Part shown: positions 28,201 to 39,817 of the stretch, one piece after another
Layout of the letters: every line of letters begins with the position of its first letter
How positions within the stretch are numbered: position 1 is the stretch's first letter
NCBI GenBank assembly: GCA_003640385.1
Contig: RCAB01000406.1
Location: 1-59,361, forward strand
Direction of reading: 5' to 3'
Origin: Setaria digitata
Lineage: Eukaryota; Nematoda; Chromadorea; Rhabditida; Setariidae
Length of the DNA stretch: 59,361 nt
Notes under the pieces: generated by a model
What the model saw: the letters and a program-made list of their open reading frames with translations, nothing else
What the model was told of the DNA's origin: nothing
The model's database searches: none
Translations under genes and position numbers: made by a program

Positions 28201-29528
28201 TATTATTGTCTACCTTACCTCGACTGTATATATTTACTTGCGGAATTTATATTTACATTTCACTCATTACTTAATTTTAAGAAGCTAACTTAAGTCTCCT
28301 AGATGGTAAGAAAACTAATACAAACCACAGCAGTATTTCTCAATAAATCAAGACAGTTTCGATAAGAATCCCATAGAAAACGCAGCCAAGGACTCAATAC
28401 CGTCCGGTCCATTCGATCTTGTGCAGCGTCACCCGATACTGCTGAGAGTAGCAAGCTAAAATAATTCTTATACAGTTGTAAATCATATCTTCAGAGGAAC
28501 AGATACGGATTTCAGTGTTCGACTATAGAATGTTAAAGAGAGCAAACTTTTCAGGTGCGTCAGCTTGATCTAAATCATCGATCTCTTCAACTTTCTCAAT
28601 GGAGGTTTTCTGTGCTTCTTCTGTTTTCTGCTGAGCAAGCTCCAGAAACCGCTGTATAACAGTTTCGAGCGATTTTATGGCAACCTTAAATGCTTTCGAC
28701 AAATTATATTTCTTCCGAAATTCCTTAACGTAATTCCCCACATCCACTTTTCCAAATCTTGATAGTTGATAGTAAGGCATGGAAAAAAAATTATTACATT
28801 TAACAAACTGAAGGAGTCCCTTACTGAAAATTAAAGGAATCAGATAAAATCTTTGCAATAAGACCTGCTGAGTAAGGGTTTTGTATTGAAAAAGAGCATC
28901 CTTGGCCATATGTGGGCGTCGTAATGAAACACAAAGTTCCATATGCTTCAGCATAATTGCCTCGTGTGTTTTCGTCCATTGCTTATGGCGTTTCGACTAG
29001 AATAATATGTAATTACCCGATTACGATTGTGCTGGCACTTACTAGAATCTCATACAGGAAAGCGGCTCTCGAGTGGACACAACACACTTGTTTCAGGTAT
29101 CACGAACAAAGTAAACAACGCTGGAAGCAGATAAGAAATAACAGATGTATACAGAGAGCCTAAAACTTAATTCTTAACACAGTGTCACTCTTGTCCTCGC
29201 GCATCTGCTCTGCCTTTGTTAGCAGGAATGAACGAATATTTGTAAACTGGTGCTTGAAGACATGGCAATTATTACCATATTTTTGATTAACCAATTCTTC
29301 ATTTGTTTTGCACTTGAAAAGCAAAATTCTATGGCCATAAGATGGCCACAGAATTATAGCTCATGTGCAATGACGACCAATAAGGAATAGAAAAATAGAA
29401 TATTTAGGGCAGCTTACCTTTATAGTATCGTGGAGTGTCTCTAAGGCATCCATCTCTTTGCCTACAGAAATGAGCTCATGAGCACGTTTAAGTGCCGTTT
29501 CAGGCTTTTGGAAAAAATTTGGAGGCAT
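22223..29528 (-). CDS. eif-3.A: Translation initiation factor eIF3 subunit A
   Basis: Core scaffold of eIF3, which binds the 40S ribosome (egl-45 in C. elegans). Exons from 5': 29528-29418, 28996-28865, 28684-28548, 28455-28326, 28166-28024, 27921-27726, 27168-26942, 26241-26125, 25794-25533, 25411-25301, 24999-24892, 24807-24450, 24369-24165, 23871-23652, 23587-23342, 23230-23009, 22914-22755, 22608-22438, 22293-22223. All phases close, giving 1108 residues, near the C. elegans length. The N-terminus ([19 protein letters not shown]) and the helical half carry family motifs such as LRLHLTQIQ and [10 protein letters not shown]. The PCI domain spans about residues 320-520 ([13 protein letters not shown] near its end). 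A long Glu/Arg/Lys-rich charged helix covers about 560-900, followed by Trp-Arg repeats ending DDDRNWRQK. The intron after exon 6 needs a GC donor, because the conserved NYYDK-LALVFWK junction leaves no usable GT. Confidence 0.97.
27385..27466 (-). repeat. tRNA-derived SINE-like element or tRNA relic
   Basis: On the minus strand this intronic segment carries TAGTGTAATGG (27456-27446), which fits a polymerase III A box. About 39 bases later it carries GGTTCAAAC (27406-27398), which fits a B box. The intervening sequence resembles the D-arm to T-arm part of a tRNA. The T stem and acceptor stem pair poorly, so it is not a working tRNA. It lies in the same orientation as eif-3.A, inside the GC-AG intron 27169-27725. 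Confidence 0.4.
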
Positions 29529-31675
29529 CTTGTTTTGCTCACTTCACTTCTGCTTTATAAAATATAGCCTCCTTGAAACTGAGCTTTCAGCGCTGAAATT
29601 AAGTTGCCGGAGAATTGTTAACAACAAAAGAAAAGAGAAGTCGGAAAAAGAGGCGAAGACAGTTCTAAGATTTGTCGAAATACTGCACAAAATTCGAAAA
29701 CTTTTGATATAATGTGCCACATGGAAATTACCATCCAATCACAAAAAGAACAGAAGTACGGCAAATCACGTGAAAACATCGATAATTCATCAAAGTGAGA
29801 CGAAAGATCTCTGAACTTCTTAAAAAGACACGAAGATCGATCAGCACTTTCCCGACGCATACCACATAACTGAACTTGATAATATAACGGTGGAATTAAT
29901 TGGCACTGTCCCTAAAATCCGAAGTCGAGAGAAAAATTCGGGGGAAAGTAGTCTACTAAGAGTTGATTTTAGAGAATCCTCTAACTAGTTAGCTCCAATC
30001 CGGGATGCAAGAAACCGCGAAACCGAATTGCCCACAACAGCCGGGCCTAACCTAATCCGCAAAAAAATCGAACTACTACAAGACCCAAACGCCTGATGCA
30101 GCTAAAATGTCACATATCATTTGACTGACAAAATTGGTGGTGGGTTGGCTTGGGGTTTATCAGGGGACAGGTAGACTGTGTTCAGGTAGGGTAATCGTTG
30201 GAAAGTATAATTGTTGTGTATTGTGGAGTAATTAAGAGAGTGCAGTAGTGCGGAGAACAAGCGAGAGCATGAGGATGTGCTAGTTGGTGCGGGGGAACTA
30301 AGAGGTAGAAGGAAATGCAGGTCTTCGGCGGTTCGGGTTAAAGTAAGTGATGTATAAAGTTAAGTTCGGTATTGGTCTGGGAAATAAGATGAACGGTGAC
30401 TTATGACATTCCCTGCAGTTACTGCAATTTGTTGCATTTTAAGTGTGTTGCGTAAGTTACAAACAGAACTAATCCCTGTAGTATCACTTCTATTCATTAA
30501 ATAATATCTTGTGACAGAACTATTAAAGAATTGCCAGACAACCTGTCTCATGAATAAAAAATCGTAGTTGTGGTGGAGGGAAATTCCGAAAGCTAAGGGT
30601 GCGAAGACTGATGTCAGCAGAACCTTTGACCTCTACAGATGGCCCATGATTTTGTTAGTGTCCCCGGTCCAACACTAGTATTAGTCGCTCGTTAATATCG
30701 CTATGTCGAACCTCTGAAGCTGATTTGTGGAGTTGATTCGAGACAGTATGCACTATCGTCGGTTTAACTGTTCGTAGTCAAGTGTGACTTATTATTAAGT
30801 ACCAGATTTGCAGTGCTTTCTGGGACTGATGCAACGACCAAAATTTTATGTTGTGGAACTTTTCGATATGGAATGCATGGGACAATCTTGAAAACATTAT
30901 CACTTTCATTATCGTTATCATTACTGCTGAAGTAACTGGCAATTTATTAAGGTAATTAATTCATTTCACTACTTGCATTTCATCGGAAATGTCGTCGTTT
31001 GGGCATATACTTAGCACTTCGTTTCATTTCTTTTTAAGAAGTTTTTTTTGATAGAAAGATGGGACTTTCATTTAGGTTCAGTATTTTTCTTTTTTTTTTT
31101 TAAATTTAAGTTAAAATTTTTGTCTTCTTTTAATTTAAATTAAGCAGCAAAGAACTATGTCAAAAATCGACAAGACTTAGAGTAGTAAATAGTAATTGTG
31201 ACTTGTTACTTGTTGAAGATATCATCAAGGATCAGTTTGTACTAGCCACTATCAGTAAGACCGATTTTCCAGACGGAAGTAATCCTGTGCACATGCATGC
31301 TGTTCTACTTATTGCTGTGTTGTCTTTCTTTTGAAGAATTTGATTTAATTGTATTTTTTGTCTTTTTCAATAATTGTCTTTCAAATTTGGAGGGTCTTTG
31401 GGATTCCAAGTAAATGTCGTCCAACATTTGTAATCTTTTTCAATTAGTCGAGTTTTTTCAAATCTTCCTGTCCAGATGTACGTTGTGAAAGCAGTTGAAT
31501 TCAAAAGTTGTAGGGTAATGGTGATTTAGTGACAGATTGATGGGGAACTTTCGTCAATTTCAGTTCTTGAGTATATAAGGTGGGTTAAAAAGATTTGCAC
31601 TCTTATGATCCCGAAGCCGTGGATTAGCTGCTAGCCCAGCTTAAAGTATGGATCTTTTCTCTGTTCCAGGAGCAG
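29529..31675. other. Divergent intergenic region (eif-3.A / methyltransferase promoters)
   Basis: About 2.1 kb separates the two divergent start codons and must hold both promoters. It is less AT-rich than the flanks between about 30000 and 30800. I found no coding exon, tRNA or repeat. TATATAAGG occurs at about 31572 ahead of the methyltransferase, but spacing alone does not prove it is a TATA box. Confidence 0.5.
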
Positions 31676-34600
31676 ATGGGACTAGCTGGTATGATTGCAA
31701 CAGGTGCGGTGGCAACAAGCGCTGTCGCTGTAACGGCTCTGTGTGTACCGTTTGTTACTCCAGCAGTTCGTAAAATCTGCATACCCTATGTTCCGGCTAC
31801 GCCAAAACAACTTCAAAATGTTGGCAGGGCGTTGTCAGCATGTCCAACTAAAGTCTCACCTCTTGTCGACTTGGGTAGCGGTGATGGACGTGTTGTGAGC
31901 TCTTTTTTTCTTTTTTTTTTTGTGAAACGTAATACCATTTATTCTTCGCTTTGCTCCTATTCGTATTAATTTAGCGCATATGCACGTCTAGTACCTTAGT
32001 CATTCTTTCGAATTCATTACTACAAATACAAATTGCAATTGACTTCTGCGAGAAATCGATACCATGTCACAGTTAACTTGAAAGAGACAACAATGATTGT
32101 TTAAAATTCTATTCATTTATCTCTCTCTCTCTCTTCCTCTCTCATTTTATCAACTGTAAGAGATAATGATAACGTTGAAAGTTAGATGGGAGGAAAATGT
32201 GTAGGAAAAGGGAATTTCAAGTTTTTAACTTCCTTCAACATCAAGTGGAATTTATTTTTCGCATAAGAAACTCTTGCCTCAAGCTCTTGTTTTATATTCT
32301 AGTAGACAAGTTATACAGTAGATTCCAAAAGTTATTCGAGAAAATAATTCTTCATATAAGTACTGGGCTTATTTTTTTCGATTGCTGCTTTAGTGAGATT
32401 TTCGAAGAATATTACATCGTAGTTTATCGTTGTTGTGTTTGCGTTCATACAGCTGAGTGCTGAATTATTGTTTTATATGTTTATCTGATGCCAAACTCCC
32501 TTGGACAAAGAGCCTAATCTTTCCGGATCTGATCATATTATGACTGATTAGTGGTATCGACGAGAAATTTCGATGTGATTATTAATTCACCTCTTCCAAA
32601 AAGCAAATATATTTAATAATTCTTGCACATTCATTATCAGTAAAAGTGTCCTTTTAATGTACATGGTTATTTTTCATAGTTTATAAGCTGTACTGTCTAC
32701 TTTTTGAGTGTACTGTTGAGTCTCAAAGTGTTAGAATTTACTACTAAACTGTATTTTTTTAATGCTCGTAGTGACAGGTAAAACTTGCGAATGAGAGAAC
32801 CACGTGTATTCATTCTGCTATTTAAAAAGTTGAATGTAGGTTTTCTCCGTGCTTTGAACTATAATTTTCCCTTTTTGATGCTTAACAGTCGGAGAATAAT
32901 ATAGTAGAAAATCTTGGTTTGAGTCCTTGCTTAATTCTAAACCAACTCGGTCGAACATTCTTAAGAAAGGGAAGTAAACCAAACGGAAAAAGCGAAAAGA
33001 GTTGCTAAAATGAATGGAATTAAAGATATGGCATTTTCTCTCTGAAGTAGTGTTTATAATAGAGGATGCCTTAAAAATCATGATGAGGACAATATCTTTG
33101 AATTGTTTTTCTTGCTGTTCTAATTTTTGCTTTCATTGGAGGATACTCTTGTTGTTTCCATGTTATTCTTTTTCAACTTGAATGTCTTAGCAAGTCGTGG
33201 AATTCGGTCTTCTTGATCCAATAAGCTCGTTTCTCGAATTCTGAAATGTGCATTTCTTACATGCTCATTTCACTAGTTTTGGAACTTAAGAATATAATTT
33301 CCATTTGAAAGAAAATTCCTTGTTCTCTGACCATTACTCTGATCTATATTTTTGATCAGTAATAATTTGATCAACATACATATTTTCAATAGTTTTTGCT
33401 TTTATTTTAGCCAGAGTCATATATCATAAATAAAGTAGCACAAGATTGTGGATTATCAAAGATGCAGGATCTAAGAATAGAATTGTTTGCTTTCAGCGGC
33501 TTTTTACATAGCTGATGAATCTTTGCCCACTGTCACTTTCACTCGTTACTTAGAATTCGTTGTCATTCTGTTGTCTAGTTTCTTAGCATTAACGCATAGG
33601 TCTGTTAACATTGCTCATTTTTAATTTCAATCTTTGTCCCATTGCTGATCAACATGCTAACATGAATAATTCTTTATAATTCACTTTGCCCCCCCCCTAT
33701 TCTTTTTTTTCCACAGTTATTTGCTTTTCTCCACATTTGGTCTGAACAGTTTTTACTTTTTTTTTTACCCTCAATGGTTAGAGCATGTTTTATTCTCTAC
33801 ACTGTCTCTTCCTATAAAATGTATACATAATTTAAAATTATTTCATTTTTCTCTCAAAAAAAAAAAAATATCGGAAGTACTTTCATCCTGCATTGGAATT
33901 GTCAAAAAAGAAAAACCCCATCGGAGTACATGCAATATTGATTGAGAAATGCCTAACACATTAGTTGTTTTCTAATTAGTCTAATTGTCCTAATTAGCTT
34001 AGCATAACAAAACTTCACACTTCAATATTACTGTTCTTCATTTAGAGCTGTCATTTTAGTAGAGGAAGTTCTTGTTCTCTATATCATGCTGTAGATAGAA
34101 GTTGTTTATTGTCCAAAATCCAAGCCTTTTATTAAAAAGACAGGTTTTTAATAGGAACGAACAAGTTATGTGAGCACAAAATAATTTCTGTTTGAAGGAA
34201 ACAAAATGTCACTCGTAATTAATCCAAGCTGAAAAGTTTGCTTAATGGTTTGGTGGAATAAGGGAAGTAAAGCTTTCTCGTTTGTATTCCTTGTCATCAG
34301 ACATCATTCTTCTATCGATTTTCACTGTTTTTTTCTTCCATTTTTTTTTTTTTTTTTTTTTTTTGATAAGCTCAGGCTCGTTTTTCAGCATTTTCAAAGT
34401 TTATAATTTTATTCTTCATTCGGTTGGTTTTTTTTTTTGTAGAGCAAAGTTTGCCTTCATATACTTCCCAACGAGGATGTGATTTGTCATATGTGATATT
34501 ATCTCTTCGCTTTGTACTGCATGTTTTGGATGTACAGTGAAAACTGTAAGGTTTTTCAAAAGGTGGTACTGTGGAGCTTTTCCGCTATTAATTTTTTTTA

Positions 34601-37600
34601 TCACAGCAGTTCAATAATACTATAATGTTGTCTAGGAGATTAGATAAGTCAATCTTATTTTGATCTTGCGTTCTTTTTAACCTGCAGTAGGACGTTAATA
34701 ATGTTTCACTTATAATTAGCGTTTAAAAGAGTTAGTTCCTTGTTTTTTAAACGTCTAGTATTTACGTGTTCCTATTATTCATTGCAGAAATTTCTAAATT
34801 AGACCATGTTAGTTTGAACGCATTTCAAAACACGAGATGCTGTTTCTATTTAAAAAAAAAAAAAAAATGTATGGAAGCTCGCTCCAGTAACATCATCGAT
34901 GTGACACTTCTGAAGAGTTGGAATTGTCTAAAAGATTGAACAAATTGGAAAGAGTGTTTCTGAAGAACTTTTATTCATTTTTTTAGTTGGCCTAAAACAG
35001 CTGCGTTGCTGGATTGTTATTACTGATTAGCAAGTGGTAGATTGTTGAAACCTATCTCGCAATGTCACTTCCTTTGTATTTCAGAGATGAAATTCGGTGA
35101 GCAATTATCCAGTCATTTAACTCCGGAATGGCGAAAGCAGTACATACGTTATGAGGCGCTGAAATCTATGCTCTATGAAATGATGGCAGGATTGCCAACG
35201 GACCTGGAAGTGCGTGAACAGTACACCTCTCAGATGGATGAAAAATTTTTCGCGGAATGCGAGCGTGAGCTAACTAAAATCAATCTATTTTACAGTCAGA
35301 AAATAGCTGAAGCTCAGGGAAAATTTCATGAATTGAATGCCGAATTGATGGCTTTCAAGGAAGCCCTGGAAAAACGAGGGACGCAATCCGTCATAGATCC
35401 TATTACTTTACGTCAGCGTATCAAACGACACAGCATTTCACCCCGAAATATCACGAGAGAACATGCAAAGACAGCGCAACAATTGAAACTTGCTTTTTCC
35501 GAGTTTTATTTGGCACTAGTTCTACTACAGAATTATCAGCAGTTGAATGCAACTGGATTTCGGAAGATTCTGAAGAAGCATGATAAATTGATTGAAAATG
35601 AACGAGGTTTGGATTGGAGGATAAGCAAAGTGGAGAAGTCGTCGTTCTTTCTGAATCGTGAAGTAGAGACACTGATCACTAACGTGGAACGTGATGTAAT
35701 TAACGATCTGGAGGGTGGTAATCGACAAGCTGGAATGAAACGGCTTAAAGTACCACCATTAAGTGAGAAGCAGCATGCTACAACCACCTTCACTTTAGGT
35801 CTTTTCCTTGGAGCATTTGTTGTACTTGGTGTGACAGTGCTAATTTCCTGGTATGCATCTGAACCACGACCTACTGAACCGAAATGGGTTGCTGTTAGGC
35901 TTTTTCGTGGTCCACTATTGCTCTTTGTTGCAATTTGGCTTTGTGGCTTGAATATGTGGGGATGGGCTGAAGCTGGTGTCAATCACGTGCTTATTTTTGA
36001 AGTGGATCCACGAAATCATTTAACTTACCAGTCGGTGATGCAGATTGCCTCATTCATGTGTATGCTTTGGTCCCTCGGAGTACTGGGGTATTTCTATTCC
36101 CATCTTATTCATTTGCCACCGTTTCTTTTCCCTTTGCTCCTAATGGTTATTTGTGTCGTTTATTTATTCAATCCGCTGAAGAAGCCAAATAGTGTTTTTC
36201 AAAGAAACAGTCGTTTCTGGATCATAAAACACTGCTTTAACTGCTTTAGCGCTCCGTTTCACTTCGTTACATTCATCGATTTTTGGCTTGGTGACCAAAT
36301 GAATTCTCTGGTAACAAGTTTTCTTGATTTCCAATATTTTATTTGTTTTTATACAACGGAAGTGGATTACACTGGCTGGACACTGTCAGTTCGAACGGTG
36401 AATGTGACAACCAGTGAACAGATTCCCTGGGGTTATGTGGATCTTAATACGGGTCGCGATATGTGTACCAGTTCATCCGGGATTCGCATCTTGGTATCTA
36501 TCTTTCCGGCTACAGTTCGATTTATGCAGTGTTTACGGCGCTTCCGTGATACGGGCCACGCGCAACCGCATCTTATCAATGCAGGTAAATATTCCACCAC
36601 CTACCTCGTCGTTTTTTTCAAGTCTCTCAACCACTGGGCTGAGAAGAGTGACCCTTCGGTAACAAGTATATTTTTTTACTTATGGATTGCATCCTACATT
36701 TTAAGCTTTGCTTATACATTTCTCTGGGATATTTTCATGGACTGGGGTCTTATTGACCCTTTAGCCCCGAAGGATTCACCCTTCCTGCGCGAAGAAATGA
36801 TTTATGGTAGTAAGTGGTATTATTATGGTGCCATTGTGGAAGATTTCATCCTACGTCTTTCCTGGGTACTTAATATTTCGCTCGGTGAAGCTTGGACGAT
36901 GGAATCTGATTTGCTGACATGTATCACAGCTCCGTTAGAAGTATTTCGTCGTTTCATATGGAATTATTTCCGACTGGAAAATGAACACATCAATAATTGT
37001 GGTCAATTCCGAGCTGTTCGTGACATTTCGGTAAAACCAATCAAAAAAGGTGATTTGGAATCATTGCTGTTAAAAATGGATGAAGAAAACGGTGTTAGTC
37101 ATCGTGGTCAGGAGCTTAGGATACGCGTCAAAAAGCAGAAGAAATCTTCTAAAAGTCGGAGGCAAATTTTACGTCGTGCGCGATTTGCTCGAATTGCCAT
37201 GGGTTTGCATTCCAATAACTCATCGACTACATTAGCCGAGACGAGGCACTGAAAAGATTGTCATTTATAACCGCTAATTTATTGCCCGCAGTCATCCTTT
37301 CATACTTTCTTATATGTCGAAGTGGGTTTTCGTTTCTAATCTATATGGTGTATATATAGCTAGGTGAAATTTTGTATCTCGCATATTGGATAGACGGGAA
37401 AAGGGTACTTAATAGAGAGATTTCTCCTGCAACGGTCGTTCACTTATTTCCATATTTACATAACTCACACTGAGCTCACTTCGAATAAAACTATTGATAC
37501 TGCCAAATTTCGGCGAAATAAATTTCTTTTGGAGTTTGCAATTTTAGTTATTTACGTAAGAAAAGCAGTAGTTTGAAGTATTTGATGAAACCTCATATCG

Positions 37601-39817
37601 CATTTCGTTTTTTTGTATGTTATTTTGTATTATTTCATTAGTTGCCGTGTTTACATTCTTCTAAAATCAACACTTAAGTTTAACTTCTATTTTATAATGA
37701 AAAATTGATTGCGGCAATAATTATTTTTTATTATTGCGGGAGTTTACATATGAGACAGTGGTGCTTACTTCCTTACTTGATCTCTGAGAACAGATTACAT
37801 AGTCGGTACCATTCTCAGTATATTAGCACTGAACTGAATAGAAATCATAGGAATTTTTTTTATACTTGCTCAAAATTATAGAAAAAGATTCATTTTGATA
37901 ATAATTGGCTGTAAACTTTAGAAGGCAACAATTATCAGTGTATCAATGTTGTATGTATTTCATCCTTTATTTGTTGTTATCTATACTATTATTCAATTTC
38001 CTATATGTTCTTGAATTTATTTCAAAAATTATGAATATTCGGTATGGCCCAGTTTTTTCAAGCTCAACGATATTTCGCTTTGTTTACCTAAGTGTCATAT
38101 TGTTTCACGATACGTACATGCATTACATACAAAAACTGAGTTCATTTTTGACCCTTTTTTATGTTCTAATTCATACATACTGGAGTTTGTTAGTTTGAGA
38201 TGTGACAGACTTTGATTTATAATTCTATCATAAACGAAGCCTTCTTTTTTTGTAGTACAACTGAGAATTTGCTTAAGAAAATCGCTTTATGTTGGATCCC
38301 AAACATAGTTTACCAGGTCTTTTGGGATTAAATATTATTTTATTCATTTGTAAAATTATGGGTTTTTTTTTTTTTTTTTGGGTAATTCTGTTGTATTTTG
38401 AGTCATCTCTTCTTCTTCCGGTGAAAATTAGATTATTACATTTTATCATTTGTAATATAGATTAATTGCGTCATACCACTTCTGGTGTTTTTCACCGCAA
38501 TTAAAAAGTTTGAAAGTTGTGAAAAAAAAAAATATCAGAAATTTAAGTTAATCTAGATAAGTGCTTGTAATGTTGTTACTGGCCCTAAATTTATTCTTCC
38601 AGGATTTGATTTCTTAAAGCAATAGATACCCTCTTTACAGTACTGTTTTTTTTCCACATGATTTTTTAAGGAATTGGATTTTGAAACAGTTACCATTGTT
38701 TTGAAAAATTTTTTTTAAGAAAACAGTAATTTTATGTTATTAGCCGGGATCTCGTTCAATTTGATAGCTGTACAAAGTGCCTGTTTTTAACGTTTTCCTT
38801 CTCAACTCTTTTACTTTCTTTTCTTCTTGCTTTGGTAACTCTTGAATCAATTCTATTCTTGTCAAAATTCCACCAACTGAACTTAGAAATTTTCTGTATA
38901 TTCTCATTGAATCTTGAATTTTGAAGTTTGAGGAATTAGAAATTTAAAAACTTTCATTTCTGTTAAGGAATTTGTTGCAAGGATATTCGTAATAGTTTTA
39001 ACTTGTTTCTTGTCACTCACTTTAAGATTAGTTTGTTTATCGATGTACAGTTTGTTAAGGGCTCTTCAGGTCTTACAATGTGCAAGAGCAGGTTACTTGA
39101 GTGTTGGCCTGGAACTGAACGTCCCACTTTTATTGTATTCACGGTGGAGGGCTCGTCGAGAATGTCTTTCACATCTTACCAAATTTTATCGTAAAGACAT
39201 TTTCAAAGCTGATCTGAAGCAGTACAAAACGGCAATCATATTTGGAACGGAAAATTTGGTAAGTTGAACTTTCAGTAAGAATGATGCAGTTCTGCATTAT
39301 TCATGTGATTTCTGATTGTTTGATAAATTATTTTAAAAACTCAGTTTTCTTGACTGCCATGAAGGCAATTGCTTACATTTAAAAGCCTCCTTTTCTTTTT
39401 CTAAATCTTTATTGGTATTCTCAAAGTAATGTACGATGCTTGAAGTACTTCAGCATTCCATTGCCTTATAAACAAGAAATAGTGACAGTGTCGTTTGCAG
39501 ATGGGTGATTTATCTATGAAAATTATGGAAATGAAGATTGGTTCCTTTCTGATAACTTGTCGTTTCCCATTACCTCAATCCGAGGAGAACACTCTATGGC
39601 AACTGCTCTGCACTATTGATAATGGTTTTGATGGTGTTTGGTTGTATGAAAAAATTCGTTAGTAATTTTTGCTATTCACATGTTTTCACTTTGCCTTATT
39701 TTTTAGCAATAAATCTTTGGTTTCCTTTTCTTTTTTCGTTTCATTTCATGATAATATACACTGAAAGTGAAAGTATATTTTAAACGCGGAAACAACCAAT
39801 CATTTGTTTCTATGTAA
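31676..39817 (+). CDS. ATPSCKMT: FAM173/ATPSCKMT-type protein-lysine methyltransferase
   Basis: Seven-beta-strand SAM-dependent methyltransferase. Vertebrate homologues are mitochondrial and trimethylate a lysine of the ATP synthase c-subunit or of the ADP/ATP carrier. Exons: 31676-31894, 39070-39258, 39501-39657, 39768-39817, giving 204 residues. The ATG follows GGAGCAG, a likely trans-splice acceptor. A hydrophobic N-terminal segment (about residues 6-26) precedes PFVTPAVRKIC and the family linker (VPATPKQLQNV). SAM motif I is LVDLGSGDGRV, interrupted by the first intron. Exon 2 continues in phase with GYLSVGLELN and the FYRKDIF region, and exon 3 gives CRFPLP and GVWLYE. If the last intron is not used, the frame ends at TAG 39660-39662 with 189 residues. 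The first intron is 7175 bases and contains the SPX-EXS gene. The family call is firm. The c-subunit as substrate is inferred. Confidence 0.85.
31895..35086. other. Intron of the methyltransferase upstream of the nested gene
   Basis: This 3.2-kb non-coding stretch presumably carries the promoter of the nested SPX-EXS gene. It contains long T and A runs (for example near 34340 and 34853) and a TC microsatellite near 32119. I saw no coding exon, transposon or RNA gene. Confidence 0.5.
35087..37252 (+). CDS. XPR1: XPR1-like SPX-EXS phosphate exporter (intronless)
   Basis: Plasma-membrane phosphate exporter gated by inositol pyrophosphates in the animal family. It is one uninterrupted frame of 721 residues. 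I chose the ATG at 35087 because it follows TATTTCAGAG, a trans-splice acceptor, and begins MKFGEQLSSHLTPEWRKQYI as SPX proteins do. The in-frame upstream ATG at 35042 lies before that acceptor. The SPX domain covers about residues 1-200, with phosphate-binding-cluster residues Tyr22, Lys26 and the lysines of KILKKHDK (160-167). Several hydrophobic segments run from about 240 to 650. The EXS domain shows QCLRRFRDT, HLINAGKYSTT, FFYLWI and FFRLENEHINNCGQFRAVRD. The C-terminus is Lys/Arg-rich and cytosolic. An AATAAA lies at 37484. It is nested on the same strand in an intron of the methyltransferase gene and, unlike its neighbours, has no introns. Confidence 0.95.
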   Translation: MKFGEQLSSHLTPEWRKQYIRYEALKSMLYEMMAGLPTDLEVREQYTSQMDEKFFAECERELTKINLFYSQKIAEAQGKFHELNAELMAFKEALEKRGTQSVIDPITLRQRIKRHSISPRNITREHAKTAQQLKLAFSEFYLALVLLQNYQQLNATGFRKILKKHDKLIENERGLDWRISKVEKSSFFLNREVETLITNVERDVINDLEGGNRQAGMKRLKVPPLSEKQHATTTFTLGLFLGAFVVLGVTVLISWYASEPRPTEPKWVAVRLFRGPLLLFVAIWLCGLNMWGWAEAGVNHVLIFEVDPRNHLTYQSVMQIASFMCMLWSLGVLGYFYSHLIHLPPFLFPLLLMVICVVYLFNPLKKPNSVFQRNSRFWIIKHCFNCFSAPFHFVTFIDFWLGDQMNSLVTSFLDFQYFICFYTTEVDYTGWTLSVRTVNVTTSEQIPWGYVDLNTGRDMCTSSSGIRILVSIFPATVRFMQCLRRFRDTGHAQPHLINAGKYSTTYLVVFFKSLNHWAEKSDPSVTSIFFYLWIASYILSFAYTFLWDIFMDWGLIDPLAPKDSPFLREEMIYGSKWYYYGAIVEDFILRLSWVLNISLGEAWTMESDLLTCITAPLEVFRRFIWNYFRLENEHINNCGQFRAVRDISVKPIKKGDLESLLLKMDEENGVSHRGQELRIRVKKQKKSSKSRRQILRRARFARIAMGLHSNNSSTTLAETRH
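37253..39069. other. Remainder of the methyltransferase intron, 3' flank of the nested gene
   Basis: It includes the 3'UTR of the SPX-EXS gene, with AATAAA at 37484 and a second AATAAA near 37518. A short hairpin with TAATTGCG/CGCAATTA arms lies at 38463-38503. No further coding exon was found. Confidence 0.5.

Noticed and set aside
35042..35086. Earlier in-frame ATG for the SPX-EXS gene
   Set aside because: It lies before a strong splice acceptor, and SPX proteins start at the MKFGEQL position.
481..38503. A shared 13-base word (GTCATACCACTTC) in hairpins at 551-563 (reverse) and 38470-38482, considered as a MITE family
   Set aside because: A 13-base match is expected by chance in a window this size, and neither copy has clear ends or target-site duplications.
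38463..38503. Hairpin with 8-base perfect arms considered as a terminator or structured RNA
   Set aside because: Short arms in AT-rich intron sequence, with no gene end nearby that needs it.
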